Shown here in pieces: positions 6,072 through 13,880 of a stretch of DNA of 21,344 nucleotides. A program made the translations under genes and the position numbers. The first letter of the stretch is position 1. Each line of letters begins with the position of its first letter. The notes beneath the pieces were generated by a model, which saw nothing but the letters and a program-made list of their open reading frames with translations, was not told the origin of the DNA and ran no database searches. The stretch is taken from NCBI GenBank assembly GCA_014383605.1, contig JACNHM010000458.1, forward strand, positions 1 through 21,344, read 5' to 3'. The stretch is from Chloroflexota bacterium. GTDB lineage: Bacteria; Chloroflexota; Anaerolineae; UBA3071.

Positions 6072-7617
6072 GCCTTACAAACTGCTCGCGCAAATCACGC
6101 TTCAATATCTTGCCGGCCGCCGAAATGGGCAGTTCTGTCAGGAGCTCAACGCTCTTGGGCACCTTGTAGCGGGCCAGGTGGTCGCGCATGAAAGCGATGA
6201 GCTCCTCTTCCGTGGTTGTCATGTCCGGTTTGAGCACAACACAGGCCTTGCCTACCTCGCCCCACTTCTCGTGCGGCACGCCGATGACAGCGCACATGTG
6301 CACGACGGGGTGCTTGTAGAGCACGGCCTCGATCTCCGCCGGATAGACGTTCTCGCCGCCGGAGATGAACATGTCCTTCTTGCGGTCCACGACGTAGAAG
6401 TACCACTCATCGTCATGGTATACCATGTCGCCCGTATGGAACCAGCCCTCATCATCCACAGCCACGGCGCTGGCCTCGGGGTTATTCCAATAGCCGGAAC
6501 AGCCACTGGTCCCCTTGAGCACCAACTCGCCCACCTCGTGGGGACCAAGGGGGTTGTTGTCGTCGTCCACGACGCGCACGTCCACGAAGAAGTTGGGGCG
6601 GCCAATGCTGCCCGCTTTGCGGATGGCGTCCTCGGCGGGCAGGGCAAAGAGGCCCGGCCCATACTCGGTCATGCCAAAGCCTTGCTTGAAGCGCACGCGC
6701 TTCTCGCGGGCGTACTTTTCTACCAAGGGCACCGGCAGCGACGCGCCGCCGCTGGTGCAGAAGCGCAGGCTGCTCAGGTCGGCTGTTTCCCAGTTGGGGG
6801 CCTGCGTCATCATCTGGTACATCGTCGGCACGCCGCCAAAGACGGTCACCCGCTCCCGTTCGATCAGTTCCAGCACCTGTTGCGGGTTGAACTGACGAGT
6901 CAGGATGCTGGTGTTGCCGAAGACGACCTGCGAGGACATGTAGGCAAACAGCCCGCCGGCGTGGAACAGTGGGAAGACGCAGAGGTAGATGTCGTCGTGG
7001 GTCAGGTCATGAATGACGGTGTTGAGGACGTTCCAGCAGATCTGGCGGTGGCTGATCATGGCCCCCTTGGGCAGGCCGGTGGTGCCGCCGGTGAAGATCA
7101 GACAGGCGATGTCGTCCTTCTCCAGCGTCTCGCAGGTCACAGCCGTGTCCGGCGACGATTGCCACGTCGTATCGTAGTGCAGGCTGCCAGGGATGCCCTC
7201 GCCCTCGATGTGCAAGTAGTGGCTGACAGCGTGTGGCGTGTGGCGTGTGGCGTTCTCTACTTCGGCGACGATGCTCTTGAAATCATCCGAATAGATCAAC
7301 GCTTTGGGCTGGGTGTCCTCGATCAGCGCCGCCAGCTCGCGCCAGTGCAGCCGCCAGTTCAGCGCCGTGTGAATGGCTCCCAACTTGCCGCAGGCGTAGA
7401 GCAGGTCCAGGTGCTCGATGCCGTCGCGGGCCAGGATGGCTACCCGGTCGCCCTTCTCCGCGCCGACCTCGTGCCGCAGCCAGTTGGCCAGCCGGTTGAC
7501 CCGCCGGTTCCACTGGCGGTAGGTCAGCCGCAGCTCCGGATCTTTGCCCACGTCAATGATGGCCAGTTTGTCAGGGCTGTAGATTTCTCGTCGTCCAAGA
7601 TAGTCTCCGATGTACAT
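6067..7617 (-). CDS. Acyl-CoA synthetase 1 (AMP-forming, ANL superfamily)
   Basis: The 516-residue ligase activates a carboxylic acid to its CoA thioester through an acyl-adenylate. The phosphate-binding loop is at 174-190 (IFTGGTTGLPKGAMISH). The A5-like motif is FGMTEYG, the A7/A8 region is GWFHTGDMVY and VVDRKKDMFISGGENVYP, and the C-terminal GKILKRDLREQF carries the catalytic Lys. Length is normal for medium/long-chain or aromatic acyl-CoA ligases; the acid cannot be named. GGAGGTGAACC precedes the ATG. Residues 122-130 are encoded by a 7-bp tandem array (7229-7253) inside the gene. Both ends are flanked by GGTAGATT octamers, and the stop codon lies in one of them. Confidence 0.92.
   Translation of the reverse strand: MYIGDYLGRREIYSPDKLAIIDVGKDPELRLTYRQWNRRVNRLANWLRHEVGAEKGDRVAILARDGIEHLDLLYACGKLGAIHTALNWRLHWRELAALIEDTQPKALIYSDDFKSIVAEVENATRHTPHAVSHYLHIEGEGIPGSLHYDTTWQSSPDTAVTCETLEKDDIACLIFTGGTTGLPKGAMISHRQICWNVLNTVIHDLTHDDIYLCVFPLFHAGGLFAYMSSQVVFGNTSILTRQFNPQQVLELIERERVTVFGGVPTMYQMMTQAPNWETADLSSLRFCTSGGASLPVPLVEKYAREKRVRFKQGFGMTEYGPGLFALPAEDAIRKAGSIGRPNFFVDVRVVDDDNNPLGPHEVGELVLKGTSGCSGYWNNPEASAVAVDDEGWFHTGDMVYHDDEWYFYVVDRKKDMFISGGENVYPAEIEAVLYKHPVVHMCAVIGVPHEKWGEVGKACVVLKPDMTTTEEELIAFMRDHLARYKVPKSVELLTELPISAAGKILKRDLREQFVRR
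7229..7253. repeat. In-gene heptamer array GCGTGTG x3.5
   Basis: Three exact GCGTGTG units plus GCGT lie inside the acyl-CoA synthetase 1 coding sequence (residues about 122-130, N-terminal domain). Three units equal 21 bases, so the frame is kept. Confidence 0.85.
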
Positions 7618-7633
7618 GGTTCACCTCCATTTT

Positions 7634-7720
7634 GGTAGATTGGTAGATCGGTACCTTGGTAGATTGGTGAATCGTGTCCCCATCTACCAGTTTCCCAATT
7701 TCCCAGTTTCCCAATTTACC
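7634..7720. repeat. Inverted octamer arrays between KAS III and acyl-CoA synthetase 1
   Basis: Left array: five octamers at 7634-7673 (GGTAGATT, GGTAGATC, GGTACCTT, GGTAGATT, GGTGAATC). Right array: CTACCAGT, TTCCCAAT, TTCCCAGT, TTCCCAAT, TTACC at 7684-7720, broadly the reverse complement. The TAA stop of the KAS III gene (7718-7716) lies inside the right array, and the left array ends just before the acyl-CoA synthetase SD. The pair could fold into a long imperfect stem. Confidence 0.85.
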
Positions 7721-8741
7721 ATCCCGCTGTCCACCGCCACACGGCTGCCGCCATGGCCAGCCCGCCGCCGCTGGCGCAGAAGACGACGTTGTCTCCTGGC
7801 TGGGGCGCAGGAGGCTGTCCGTGCTTGGCGCGGCCGCCGTGCAAGGCGTCGTCCAGCGCCGCCGGGATGCAAGCTGAGCCCAGATAGCCCCACTTGTCCA
7901 TGATCCAGTGGGTCTTGCTCATCGGCTGGCCCAGGTTGGCCATGACGAATTCGATGGTGCGCAGGTTGAGCTGGGTGAACACGTAGAAGTCAATGTCGTC
8001 CACCGTCAGCTCTGCCTTGCGCACGACCTCCCGTATCAGCGGCGGCCAGTTGTCGCTGTTGAAGGTAGACGGGAACTTCTTGACGAACTGCACGCGCGGC
8101 TTGCCCAACTCGGCCACCACCTGCGGCGTGGCCGGGCGGTAGGTACCGCCGGTGTAGATGCCCAGCGCGTCGTGATACTCGCCGCGGGCCAGCAGCTTGC
8201 CGCTGAGGTAGCCCGGCTCGTCGCCCGCGCTGACGATGGCCACGCCGGCGCCGTCGGCGAAGAGCGTGCAGGTGTACTTATCCGTCCAGTCAATGAACTT
8301 GGTCATGCCGTAGCCGCCGGCGACCAGGATGTGCTGGTAGTCAACGTCCGTGGCGACGTAGCGGGCGGCCATGTCCAGCGCGGTGACCCAGGCGGCGCAG
8401 GCGCAGTTGACGTCGTAGGTGCCGGCGTTGGCCGCGCCCAGCTTGGCCTGCACCGCCGAGGCGGTAGCCGGGCTCAGGTAGTCGGGTGTATCGGTGGCGA
8501 CGAGGATCAGGTCGAGGTCGGCGGCGGTGAGGCCCGCCCGCTCCAACGCCTGGCGGGCGGCGACAACGACCATGTCCGACGTGGTCTCGTCGTCGGCCAT
8601 GACGTGGCGCTCGTGGATGCCCACGTTCTCCACCAACCAATCGCCGACGTTCTCGCCCAGCATCTCATTCAAGTCGTTGTTGGTGATGACTCGCTCAGGG
8701 ATGTAGCGTCCTGTAGACAGGATGTGTGCGTATCTGGTCAT
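7716..8741 (-). CDS. FabH-like 3-oxoacyl-ACP synthase III homologue with altered catalytic triad
   Basis: The protein is 341 residues from the ATG at 8741 (MTRYAHILSTGRYIPE). An upstream frame extension is repeat DNA and is not used. The nucleophile Cys115 is present in DVNCACAAW, aligned with the AAACAGF of FabH. The catalytic His of FabH (VPHQANLRI) is replaced by Thr256 in VFTQLNLRT, and the Asn of YGNTSAAS by Tyr286 in KWGYLGSAC. A Cys-only site argues against ordinary decarboxylative condensation and for acyl transfer, thioester binding or a structural role. It precedes acyl-CoA synthetase 1, thiolase and DUF35. The family call is firm; the function is open. Confidence 0.87.
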   Translation of the reverse strand: MTRYAHILSTGRYIPERVITNNDLNEMLGENVGDWLVENVGIHERHVMADDETTSDMVVVAARQALERAGLTAADLDLILVATDTPDYLSPATASAVQAKLGAANAGTYDVNCACAAWVTALDMAARYVATDVDYQHILVAGGYGMTKFIDWTDKYTCTLFADGAGVAIVSAGDEPGYLSGKLLARGEYHDALGIYTGGTYRPATPQVVAELGKPRVQFVKKFPSTFNSDNWPPLIREVVRKAELTVDDIDFYVFTQLNLRTIEFVMANLGQPMSKTHWIMDKWGYLGSACIPAALDDALHGGRAKHGQPPAPQPGDNVVFCASGGGLAMAAAVWRWTAGW

Positions 8742-8752
8742 TGTTGCTCTCT

Positions 8753-8842
8753 TAGTGGGCAGTGAGTAGTGGACAGTGGGTAGCGCGTGGCTGGACTGAT
8801 CATTGACCACTATCCACTGATCACCATCAACTATCCACTGAT
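8753..8842. repeat. Heptamer array TAGTGGG/CAGTGGA with inverted partner
   Basis: Left side: TAGTGGG, CAGTGAG, TAGTGGA, CAGTGGG, TAG at 8753-8783. Right side: CTATCCACTGAT occurs twice, at 8810-8821 and 8831-8842 (period 21), in inverted orientation. The right end contains the TAG stop (8833-8831) of the frameshifted hydrolase. The unit is shared with 3387-3453. Confidence 0.82.
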
Positions 8843-9716
8843 TTCGAAGTTCACGGATTTCGCTGCGAAAAAGGCCCGTACGGTGGGCCAGAAGATGTCG
8901 CCCCGTTCCATGTAGGTCATGTGCCCACTTTCCGGCAGCATGATCTGCCGGCTGTTGGGCAAGATGTCCAGGAGCTTCCTCTGCTGCCAGGGCGGGAGCG
9001 CCCGGTCTTGCTCGCCGGTGAAGATCAAGGTGGGCGTCATGATGTGGCGGTAGGCATCGGGATCGTGGTCAATGTTCTCGAAGAAAGGGTTTTGCGCTTC
9101 TGTCAGGCGGATCAGACAGTGCTTCCTGTCGTGGTAGCGATCGTAGAACTTGGCACGCCCTTGCTCCATTCTGTCGCCGTAAAGCCGGCGCGCAAAACTC
9201 TCGCCAAACATCTTCTCGTACATGTAGTGGGTGTAGATCTCGAAGGCTGGCTCTGGCGCCCGGTAGAACATGAGCGACAGGTCTTGATACATCTGAAACA
9301 GGATCTCTCGCGTCAATATGATGCCGGACAGCGTGAGAGTGTGCAAGCGATCCTGGTACAGCCGGCCCAGATCGGCGGCGATAAACCCTCCGTACGAAAC
9401 GCCCACCGGATGAATGCGCTCAATGGACAATTCATCCATGATCTGGATCAGGTAGTCGCAAAACCTGGGTGTAGTACGGCTCGTCCTCCTGCGATGATTG
9501 GCCCTGCCCGAAGTAGTCGTAGAGCAGCACGTCGTACTGGGGATAGACATAGGACACACTGCGATACCATGACCGGGTGAGCATGGCCACGCCGTTCAGG
9601 AGGACGACGACTTCCCGCTCTCCTGTTCCGAAGTACTCCCAGTAGATGCGTCTGGTTCCGTTTTCCACATGGACGAAGCCTGTCTTGTCGGGAGCGACTT
9701 GAGTTGTATCAGCCAT
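8831..9716 (-). pseudogene. Frameshifted alpha/beta hydrolase
   Basis: The N-terminal part (from the ATG at 9716, MADTTQVAPDK) contains VVVLLNGVAM and LLYDYFGQGQSS. The C-terminal part, in another frame, contains the nucleophile elbow GVSYGG, FTGEQDRALPP (acid) and ESGHMTYMERGD (His). Neither frame alone encodes the hydrolase. Homology places the switch near 9455-9475, around ACCCAGGTTTTGC, where deleting one G would restore PYYTQ-FCDYLIQIMDEL. The span of 886 bases is one more than a multiple of three. It may be a true inactivation or an assembly error. A GTG at 9806 would extend the N-terminus, but the ATG fits family length. The final SG and TAG come from the repeat array. Confidence 0.8.
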
Positions 9717-9809
9717 GTCCGTTCTCAGGAACTTCTCCTGATCAGAGCCTTCTGAAAGCGGTCGGCTTGTGCGCTTGATGGGCGAGGAGTAGCCCGCAAA
9801 CCACACCCC

Positions 9810-10595
9810 TCAAGTCTGTTCAGGGTGCGCTATCCAGCTTTCGATAGCTCTCTTCACTGACCGTGCCATCTCAACGGAGTAGTCCGCCGAGAACTTCCGG
9901 GCATAGACATGCTGGCCGATGTTGGTTGCGCCATCCACATAGCGTTGCGGCCTCGTGGGCTCGAACATCTTGTCCAACGCTGGCTTGTCCAGCCTCTCAT
10001 ACCTGTTTACGAAGTGTATGTTCTCTTGGGGGAATCGGGAAGTGAGTTTTCTGGCAGCCGCTTTCGCCGTCGGGTAGCCCAGGCAGAGAAGTGTGATCGG
10101 AAAAGCATATTGCGGCAGTCCCAGAAGCTCCTTGTGATATTCGTAGTTCTCCATGATGTCGCCGATGTAGCAGGAACCCAGGCCCAGCGATTCGGCGGCG
10201 ATCACGGCAGTTTGGGCAGCAATCAAGGCATCACAACAGGCCAGCAGCAGGTCTCCTTCGCCCGGATAACGAAGCTTTTTCCCTTGCGCCTCACAGTATG
10301 CTTCCACACCTGAGGCGATGAAGAAGTCAAACCATCGTTGGTAGTCGGCAAGGAAGAGCAGAACCAACGGCGCTTTGGCGATGAAGGGTTGGTTGTCACA
10401 GGACTGGGCAAGCTTCTCCTTGATTGTCTGGTCTGCGATCTCCACGATAGAATACAGCATCATGTTCCCAGCAGTGGGAGCACGCATAGCCGCGCCTATG
10501 ATGACATCCACAATGTCTCTGTCAATTGGCTTGTCTTGAAAGGCTCGCACAGACTTGCGATTGTGGATTACCCTTATCGTTTCGTTCACCGGCAT
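9810..10595 (-). CDS. NfsA-like nitroreductase / FMN reductase family protein
   Basis: The product of about 260 residues belongs to the FMN-dependent nitroreductase family. Near the N-terminus HNRKSVRAF provides the FMN phosphate-binding Arg/Ser, and AAMRAPTAGNMM, AAESLGLGSCYIGDI and LLCLGYP follow NfsA/FRP-type order. It should be a cytoplasmic NAD(P)H-dependent flavoprotein. The start is ambiguous: GGAGG directly touches the ATG at 10595, while the GTG two codons later (10589) is six bases from GGAGG and better placed. A longer upstream frame overlaps another gene and is rejected. Base composition looks lower in GC than the thiolase/ligase region. Neighbouring genes on both sides are frameshifted, suggesting a distinct, decaying segment. 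Confidence 0.85.
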   Translation of the reverse strand: MPVNETIRVIHNRKSVRAFQDKPIDRDIVDVIIGAAMRAPTAGNMMLYSIVEIADQTIKEKLAQSCDNQPFIAKAPLVLLFLADYQRWFDFFIASGVEAYCEAQGKKLRYPGEGDLLLACCDALIAAQTAVIAAESLGLGSCYIGDIMENYEYHKELLGLPQYAFPITLLCLGYPTAKAAARKLTSRFPQENIHFVNRYERLDKPALDKMFEPTRPQRYVDGATNIGQHVYARKFSADYSVEMARSVKRAIESWIAHPEQT

Positions 10596-10633
10596 CCTCC
10601 AGAGGCGCACGCAGCATGGTGAGCGTTTCCTAT

Positions 10634-11018
10634 CTACCCAGGCATTGAGCTGAAAAGCTGTTCGGTTTCCTCTTGACCCAACTCGAAATACTCCTTCTGT
10701 GCCCGCGCATCTTTGAGTGAGACAGTCATGCTCTCCAGATTTTGGGGTTTCAGAATGTGCAACGGCTTGCGATGGTAGGTCTTGCCTGCAACCTCTATGG
10801 ATGGCTTGTCCAACGTCTCCAGGAGTTGATTGATGAAGGCAGCCTGAGAGAGAATGGCTGTATTGGGCAAACTCCACTGGATGTCACTGACCAGGAGGTT
10901 CATCTCTATGCTGGTCGAGAGCATGACCAGGGACAGTTTACAGAAACACCAGCAGCGCGGCCAGCGCCACCCCACCTTTTGCGACCTGATGCAACCAATC
11001 AGAGATCCGTTTCCCCAT
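10634..11018 (-). pseudogene. Small membrane-anchored protein of unknown family, apparently frameshifted
   Basis: I do not recognise this gene. An ATG at 11018 with GGAG seven bases upstream gives MGKRISDWLHQVAKGG followed by a hydrophobic run (VALAALLVFL), like a signal anchor, and then a TAA at 10940-10938. One frame over, a reading frame continues without interruption to 10634 with LVSDIQWSLP, LETLDKPSIEVAGKTYH and an acidic end (ELGQEETEQLF). Joining the two near 10940-10960 would give about 128 residues. Alternatively the second frame starts alone at 10975, without a good SD. The composition is relatively AT-rich for the window. Confidence 0.45.
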
Positions 11019-11167
11019 GAGCACGCTCCACAGATGGACAGACGTGGGCCCCTGGCGCGGCGGTTGGCCGAAGGCTAGCCAGCAGACATAGTCTACAGCG
11101 CCGTTGGCACAGACGCGGGGCGTCCGCTCTCCCGTGGTCTCCCCTGACCCCGATGCATGACACCCAG

Positions 11168-12235
11168 CTACTCGCCGCGCAGATGGGCGTGGAAGACTTT
11201 GTTGAACTCCTCTGGCTTCTCAAGGTATGCCAGGTGGCCAGCGTCTTCGATCACGACTTCTTTGTAGGAACCGCCGGCGGCGGCGTATTTCTCCAGCACG
11301 GCGCGGGTCTGGCCGAGCATGGGCTGCGGGGGATAGGTCTCCTCGCCAGGCCAGCCGGGTAAGAGTCCTACTCTGCCCAGGTAGCCAGGATCGGCGGCCG
11401 CCGTGTCTGATACCACCAGGTCGTGGCTGCCGCGCACCCACAATACGGGGACCTGGAGCCGGCCATCGTAGATTTCGCTGACGTCGCTGGCGTATTTGGG
11501 CGATAGAGCGTTGGTCGCGCCCCAGACACCTGGCGCCATGTGCGGCCAGTTCGGAGACTGCGCCGAGTCCCCTGGCACGTCTTGCGCCCCGATGTGCGTT
11601 GACAGCAGCGACGAGAGCAGCTCTTCCTCTCTCGGCGGAATGAAGGGCGGCTTGACCAGCAGGAAGCGAATGGCCATCCGTGGCGAGACCTGGCTTTCCA
11701 TGCTGCGGTCGCCGTTCTTCATCCGTTGAATCAGCTCAGGGTTCGACAGGCCGCCACCGGAACCGGCAAAGTCGGGGGTGCTCGGTGTGCCGTCCACGTC
11801 CTTGGTAGCACCAAAGCCGAAAGGTGAGCCGGGGTTGACCACCGTAACAGTCAAGAAACGCTCAGGGTAGTCCCGCATCATCCGCCAGACGACCACGCCG
11901 CCCAGCGAGATGCCGACGATGTGGGCTTTCTCGATGCCCAGATGATCGAGCAAGGCCGCGGCGTCGTCGGCCAGATCGCCCATGCCGCGGGTAGCATCAA
12001 TCTTTTTCCCCAGATCGGCATCGCCGAAGCCGCGCTGGTCCGGCGCGATGCCCCGATAGCCTGCGGGCAGGGTGACCATTGTCTCTTCCCACCAGGTCGC
12101 CGACGAGACGTTGCCGTGCAAAAAGAGCACAGGGATGCCATCATCGGGTCCGGTGAAGAGCACTCGCGTGGTGATGCGATTGGTCGTGATGGTTTTGGCA
12201 GTGACACCGTCCATTGTGGGGATACTCACGTTCAT
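11168..12235 (-). CDS. Alpha/beta hydrolase, haloalkane dehalogenase/epoxide hydrolase-like
   Basis: The 355-residue protein has the full alpha/beta-hydrolase pattern: VLFLHGNVSS (oxyanion), APDQRGFGDAD, nucleophile elbow GISLGG (Ser110), LWVRGSHDLVVSD (acid) and EDAGHLAYLEKPEEF (His). The substrate is unknown; a Ser nucleophile excludes a true dehalogenase. The start is ambiguous: AAGGAGG touches the ATG at 12235, whereas GTG at codon 3 (12229) is six bases from GGAGG, the same arrangement as the nitroreductase gene. The first 95 bases lie inside the 3' end of acyl-CoA synthetase 2 in another frame, so translation of the two may be coupled. Confidence 0.85.
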   Translation of the reverse strand: MNVSIPTMDGVTAKTITTNRITTRVLFTGPDDGIPVLFLHGNVSSATWWEETMVTLPAGYRGIAPDQRGFGDADLGKKIDATRGMGDLADDAAALLDHLGIEKAHIVGISLGGVVVWRMMRDYPERFLTVTVVNPGSPFGFGATKDVDGTPSTPDFAGSGGGLSNPELIQRMKNGDRSMESQVSPRMAIRFLLVKPPFIPPREEELLSSLLSTHIGAQDVPGDSAQSPNWPHMAPGVWGATNALSPKYASDVSEIYDGRLQVPVLWVRGSHDLVVSDTAAADPGYLGRVGLLPGWPGEETYPPQPMLGQTRAVLEKYAAAGGSYKEVVIEDAGHLAYLEKPEEFNKVFHAHLRGE

Positions 12236-13802
12236 CCTCCTTCTCCCATTCTGCAACATATCGCTGACGTAGTTCCGCTTTCTGCACCTTGCCGTAAGAA
12301 GAATAAGGCAGTGCATCAGTGAAAACGACCTTCTTGGGGATCTTGTAGCGGGCCAGGTGCTCGCCGCAGAAGGCCTTCAGTTCCTCCTCGCTGGCCGATT
12401 GCCCCTCTTCCAACACGACGACCATCAGGCCCACCTCGCCCCAAGTCTCGTGCGGCATGCCGATGAGCGCCGCCTCGCGCACGGCGGGATGCTCGCGGAA
12501 GACTGCTTCCACCTCGGCGGCGTAGATGTTCTCTCCGCCGCTTTTGATCATGTCCTTGTAGCGCCCAATAATGTAGTAGAAGCCGTCCTCGTCCCTGCGG
12601 GCCATGTCGCCGGTGCGGAACCACGGCCCGCCGGGCCCATCGAGCAGTGACCTGGCGCTGGCTTGGGGATTGCGCCAGTAGCCGGTGCACACGTGCGGCC
12701 CGGCGATGAGCAGTTCGCCCTCCTGGCTGACCGGCACGTCCTGGCCGGTACCGGGGTTGACGAGCCGCATCTTGCTGTGGAAGATCGGCTTGCCCACCGA
12801 ACCGAGTTTGGTGACCGATTCCTCGTCGGTCATGCTGAAGCAGTTGGCGCCCACCTCGGTCAGGCCGTAGCCCTGGCGAAAGACGCCACCTTTCGCTGCC
12901 AGCCAGGCCTCGACGAGATCCACGGGCAGCGGCGCGCCGCCGCTGATGAAAAAGCGTACGTGGCGAAAATCGGCCTCGGGGAAGCTGGGATAGCTCATAA
13001 ACATGCGGAAAATCGTCGGCACGCCGAGGACTACGGTGCACTTCTCGTTAACAATGGTCTGAAAGATGGCCTCCAGGCCAAAGGCGCGGAAGAGCACGAT
13101 GCGCCCGCCGACGTAAAAGAGCGGCGTCAGGAAGGCGAACAACCCACCGGCGTGAAAGAGCGGCGTGAACACGGGCGAGACGTCGTTTTCGGTCAGCCCC
13201 CAGCTAACGACGGTGTTGATAGCATTCCACAGCACCTGGCGGTGGGGGATCATGGCTCCCTTGGGCCGGCCGGTGGTGCCGGAGGTGTAGAGGATAGCGT
13301 AGGTATCGTCGGCACGCAGCGGTGGCCGCTCCGGCTCAGCGTCGGAAGCAGTGGCCAGCTCCTCCTCGTAGCACAGCGCACCCTCGATCTGCGCACTTTC
13401 CAGGCTCACGGTCAGAAACCCGTTTTCGCCCAGAAAACGGGTTCCTTGGCGCACTTCGGCCAGCACGTCCTCAAACTCCGGGCCACAGATCAGCACCTTG
13501 AGAGTGCAATCGTTGACGATGTAGATCACCTCGCGAGCCGCCAGTCGCCAGTTCAGCGGAGCGAGAATGGCGCCGATCTTGGCCAGGCCGTAGAACAGGT
13601 CAATGTAGGCCACGCTGTTGTGAGCCAGGATCGAGACGCGATCACCCTTCTGCACGCCCAGTTCCCGCATCCAGTTGGCCAGGCGATTGGCTCGACTGTT
13701 CAGCTCAGCATAGGTGTAGCGCCGACCGGTTGGCAATTCCACCAATGCCTCCCGGTCAGGCGTCAGATACGCTCGTTTGCTAAGCAGGTCGCCAGCATGC
13801 AT
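12141..13802 (-). CDS. Acyl-CoA synthetase 2 (AMP-forming, ANL superfamily)
   Basis: The 553-residue paralogue of acyl-CoA synthetase 1 has ILYTSGTTGRPKGAMIPH (phosphate loop), YGLTEVG, FRTGDMARRDEDG, GRYKDMIKSGGENIY and the C-terminal SSYGKVQKAELRQRY with the catalytic Lys. GGAGGG lies eight bases before the ATG. After the normal end (about WEKEDERE) the frame runs on for some 27 residues of unlike composition (NHHDQSHHHAS). This region overlaps the next hydrolase, suggesting that an original stop was lost. A perfect 11-bp stem-loop (13417-13443) lies inside the coding sequence at the same protein position as the repeat in synthetase 1. The acid activated is unknown. Confidence 0.9.
   Translation of the reverse strand: MHAGDLLSKRAYLTPDREALVELPTGRRYTYAELNSRANRLANWMRELGVQKGDRVSILAHNSVAYIDLFYGLAKIGAILAPLNWRLAAREVIYIVNDCTLKVLICGPEFEDVLAEVRQGTRFLGENGFLTVSLESAQIEGALCYEEELATASDAEPERPPLRADDTYAILYTSGTTGRPKGAMIPHRQVLWNAINTVVSWGLTENDVSPVFTPLFHAGGLFAFLTPLFYVGGRIVLFRAFGLEAIFQTIVNEKCTVVLGVPTIFRMFMSYPSFPEADFRHVRFFISGGAPLPVDLVEAWLAAKGGVFRQGYGLTEVGANCFSMTDEESVTKLGSVGKPIFHSKMRLVNPGTGQDVPVSQEGELLIAGPHVCTGYWRNPQASARSLLDGPGGPWFRTGDMARRDEDGFYYIIGRYKDMIKSGGENIYAAEVEAVFREHPAVREAALIGMPHETWGEVGLMVVVLEEGQSASEEELKAFCGEHLARYKIPKKVVFTDALPYSSYGKVQKAELRQRYVAEWEKEDEREYPHNGRCHCQNHHDQSHHHASALHRTR
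13417..13443. repeat. Perfect 11-bp inverted repeat inside acyl-CoA synthetase 2
   Basis: AACCCGTTTTC and GAAAACGGGTT flank the five-base loop GCCCA. It encodes residues about 120-129 of the ligase, aligned without gaps to residues 122-130 of synthetase 1, where the heptamer array lies. Confidence 0.85.
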
Positions 13803-13880
13803 GCCACTGTCCCTCCATTCCCGTTATTGCGATGGGTTGTTTTGCGCTCTGGGGCGGGGAAATGGAAATAGTGAAGGCTC

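Noticed and set aside
7684..7720. Intrinsic terminators as the only explanation for the repeat hairpins
   Set aside because: Stems are imperfect and AT/GC mixed, T-runs are mostly missing, and the unit type changes from junction to junction. Only 15085-15116 looks like a standard terminator.
8742..8810. N-terminal extension of the KAS III homologue
   Set aside because: The 23 codons come from the heptamer array. FabH homologues start at about MTRYAHIL.
10999..11223. Minus-strand frame of 74 codons between the hydrolase and the small membrane-type gene
   Set aside because: It is Arg/Cys/Ser-rich with no family similarity, overlaps the hydrolase end, and has no convincing SD. It is probably non-coding.
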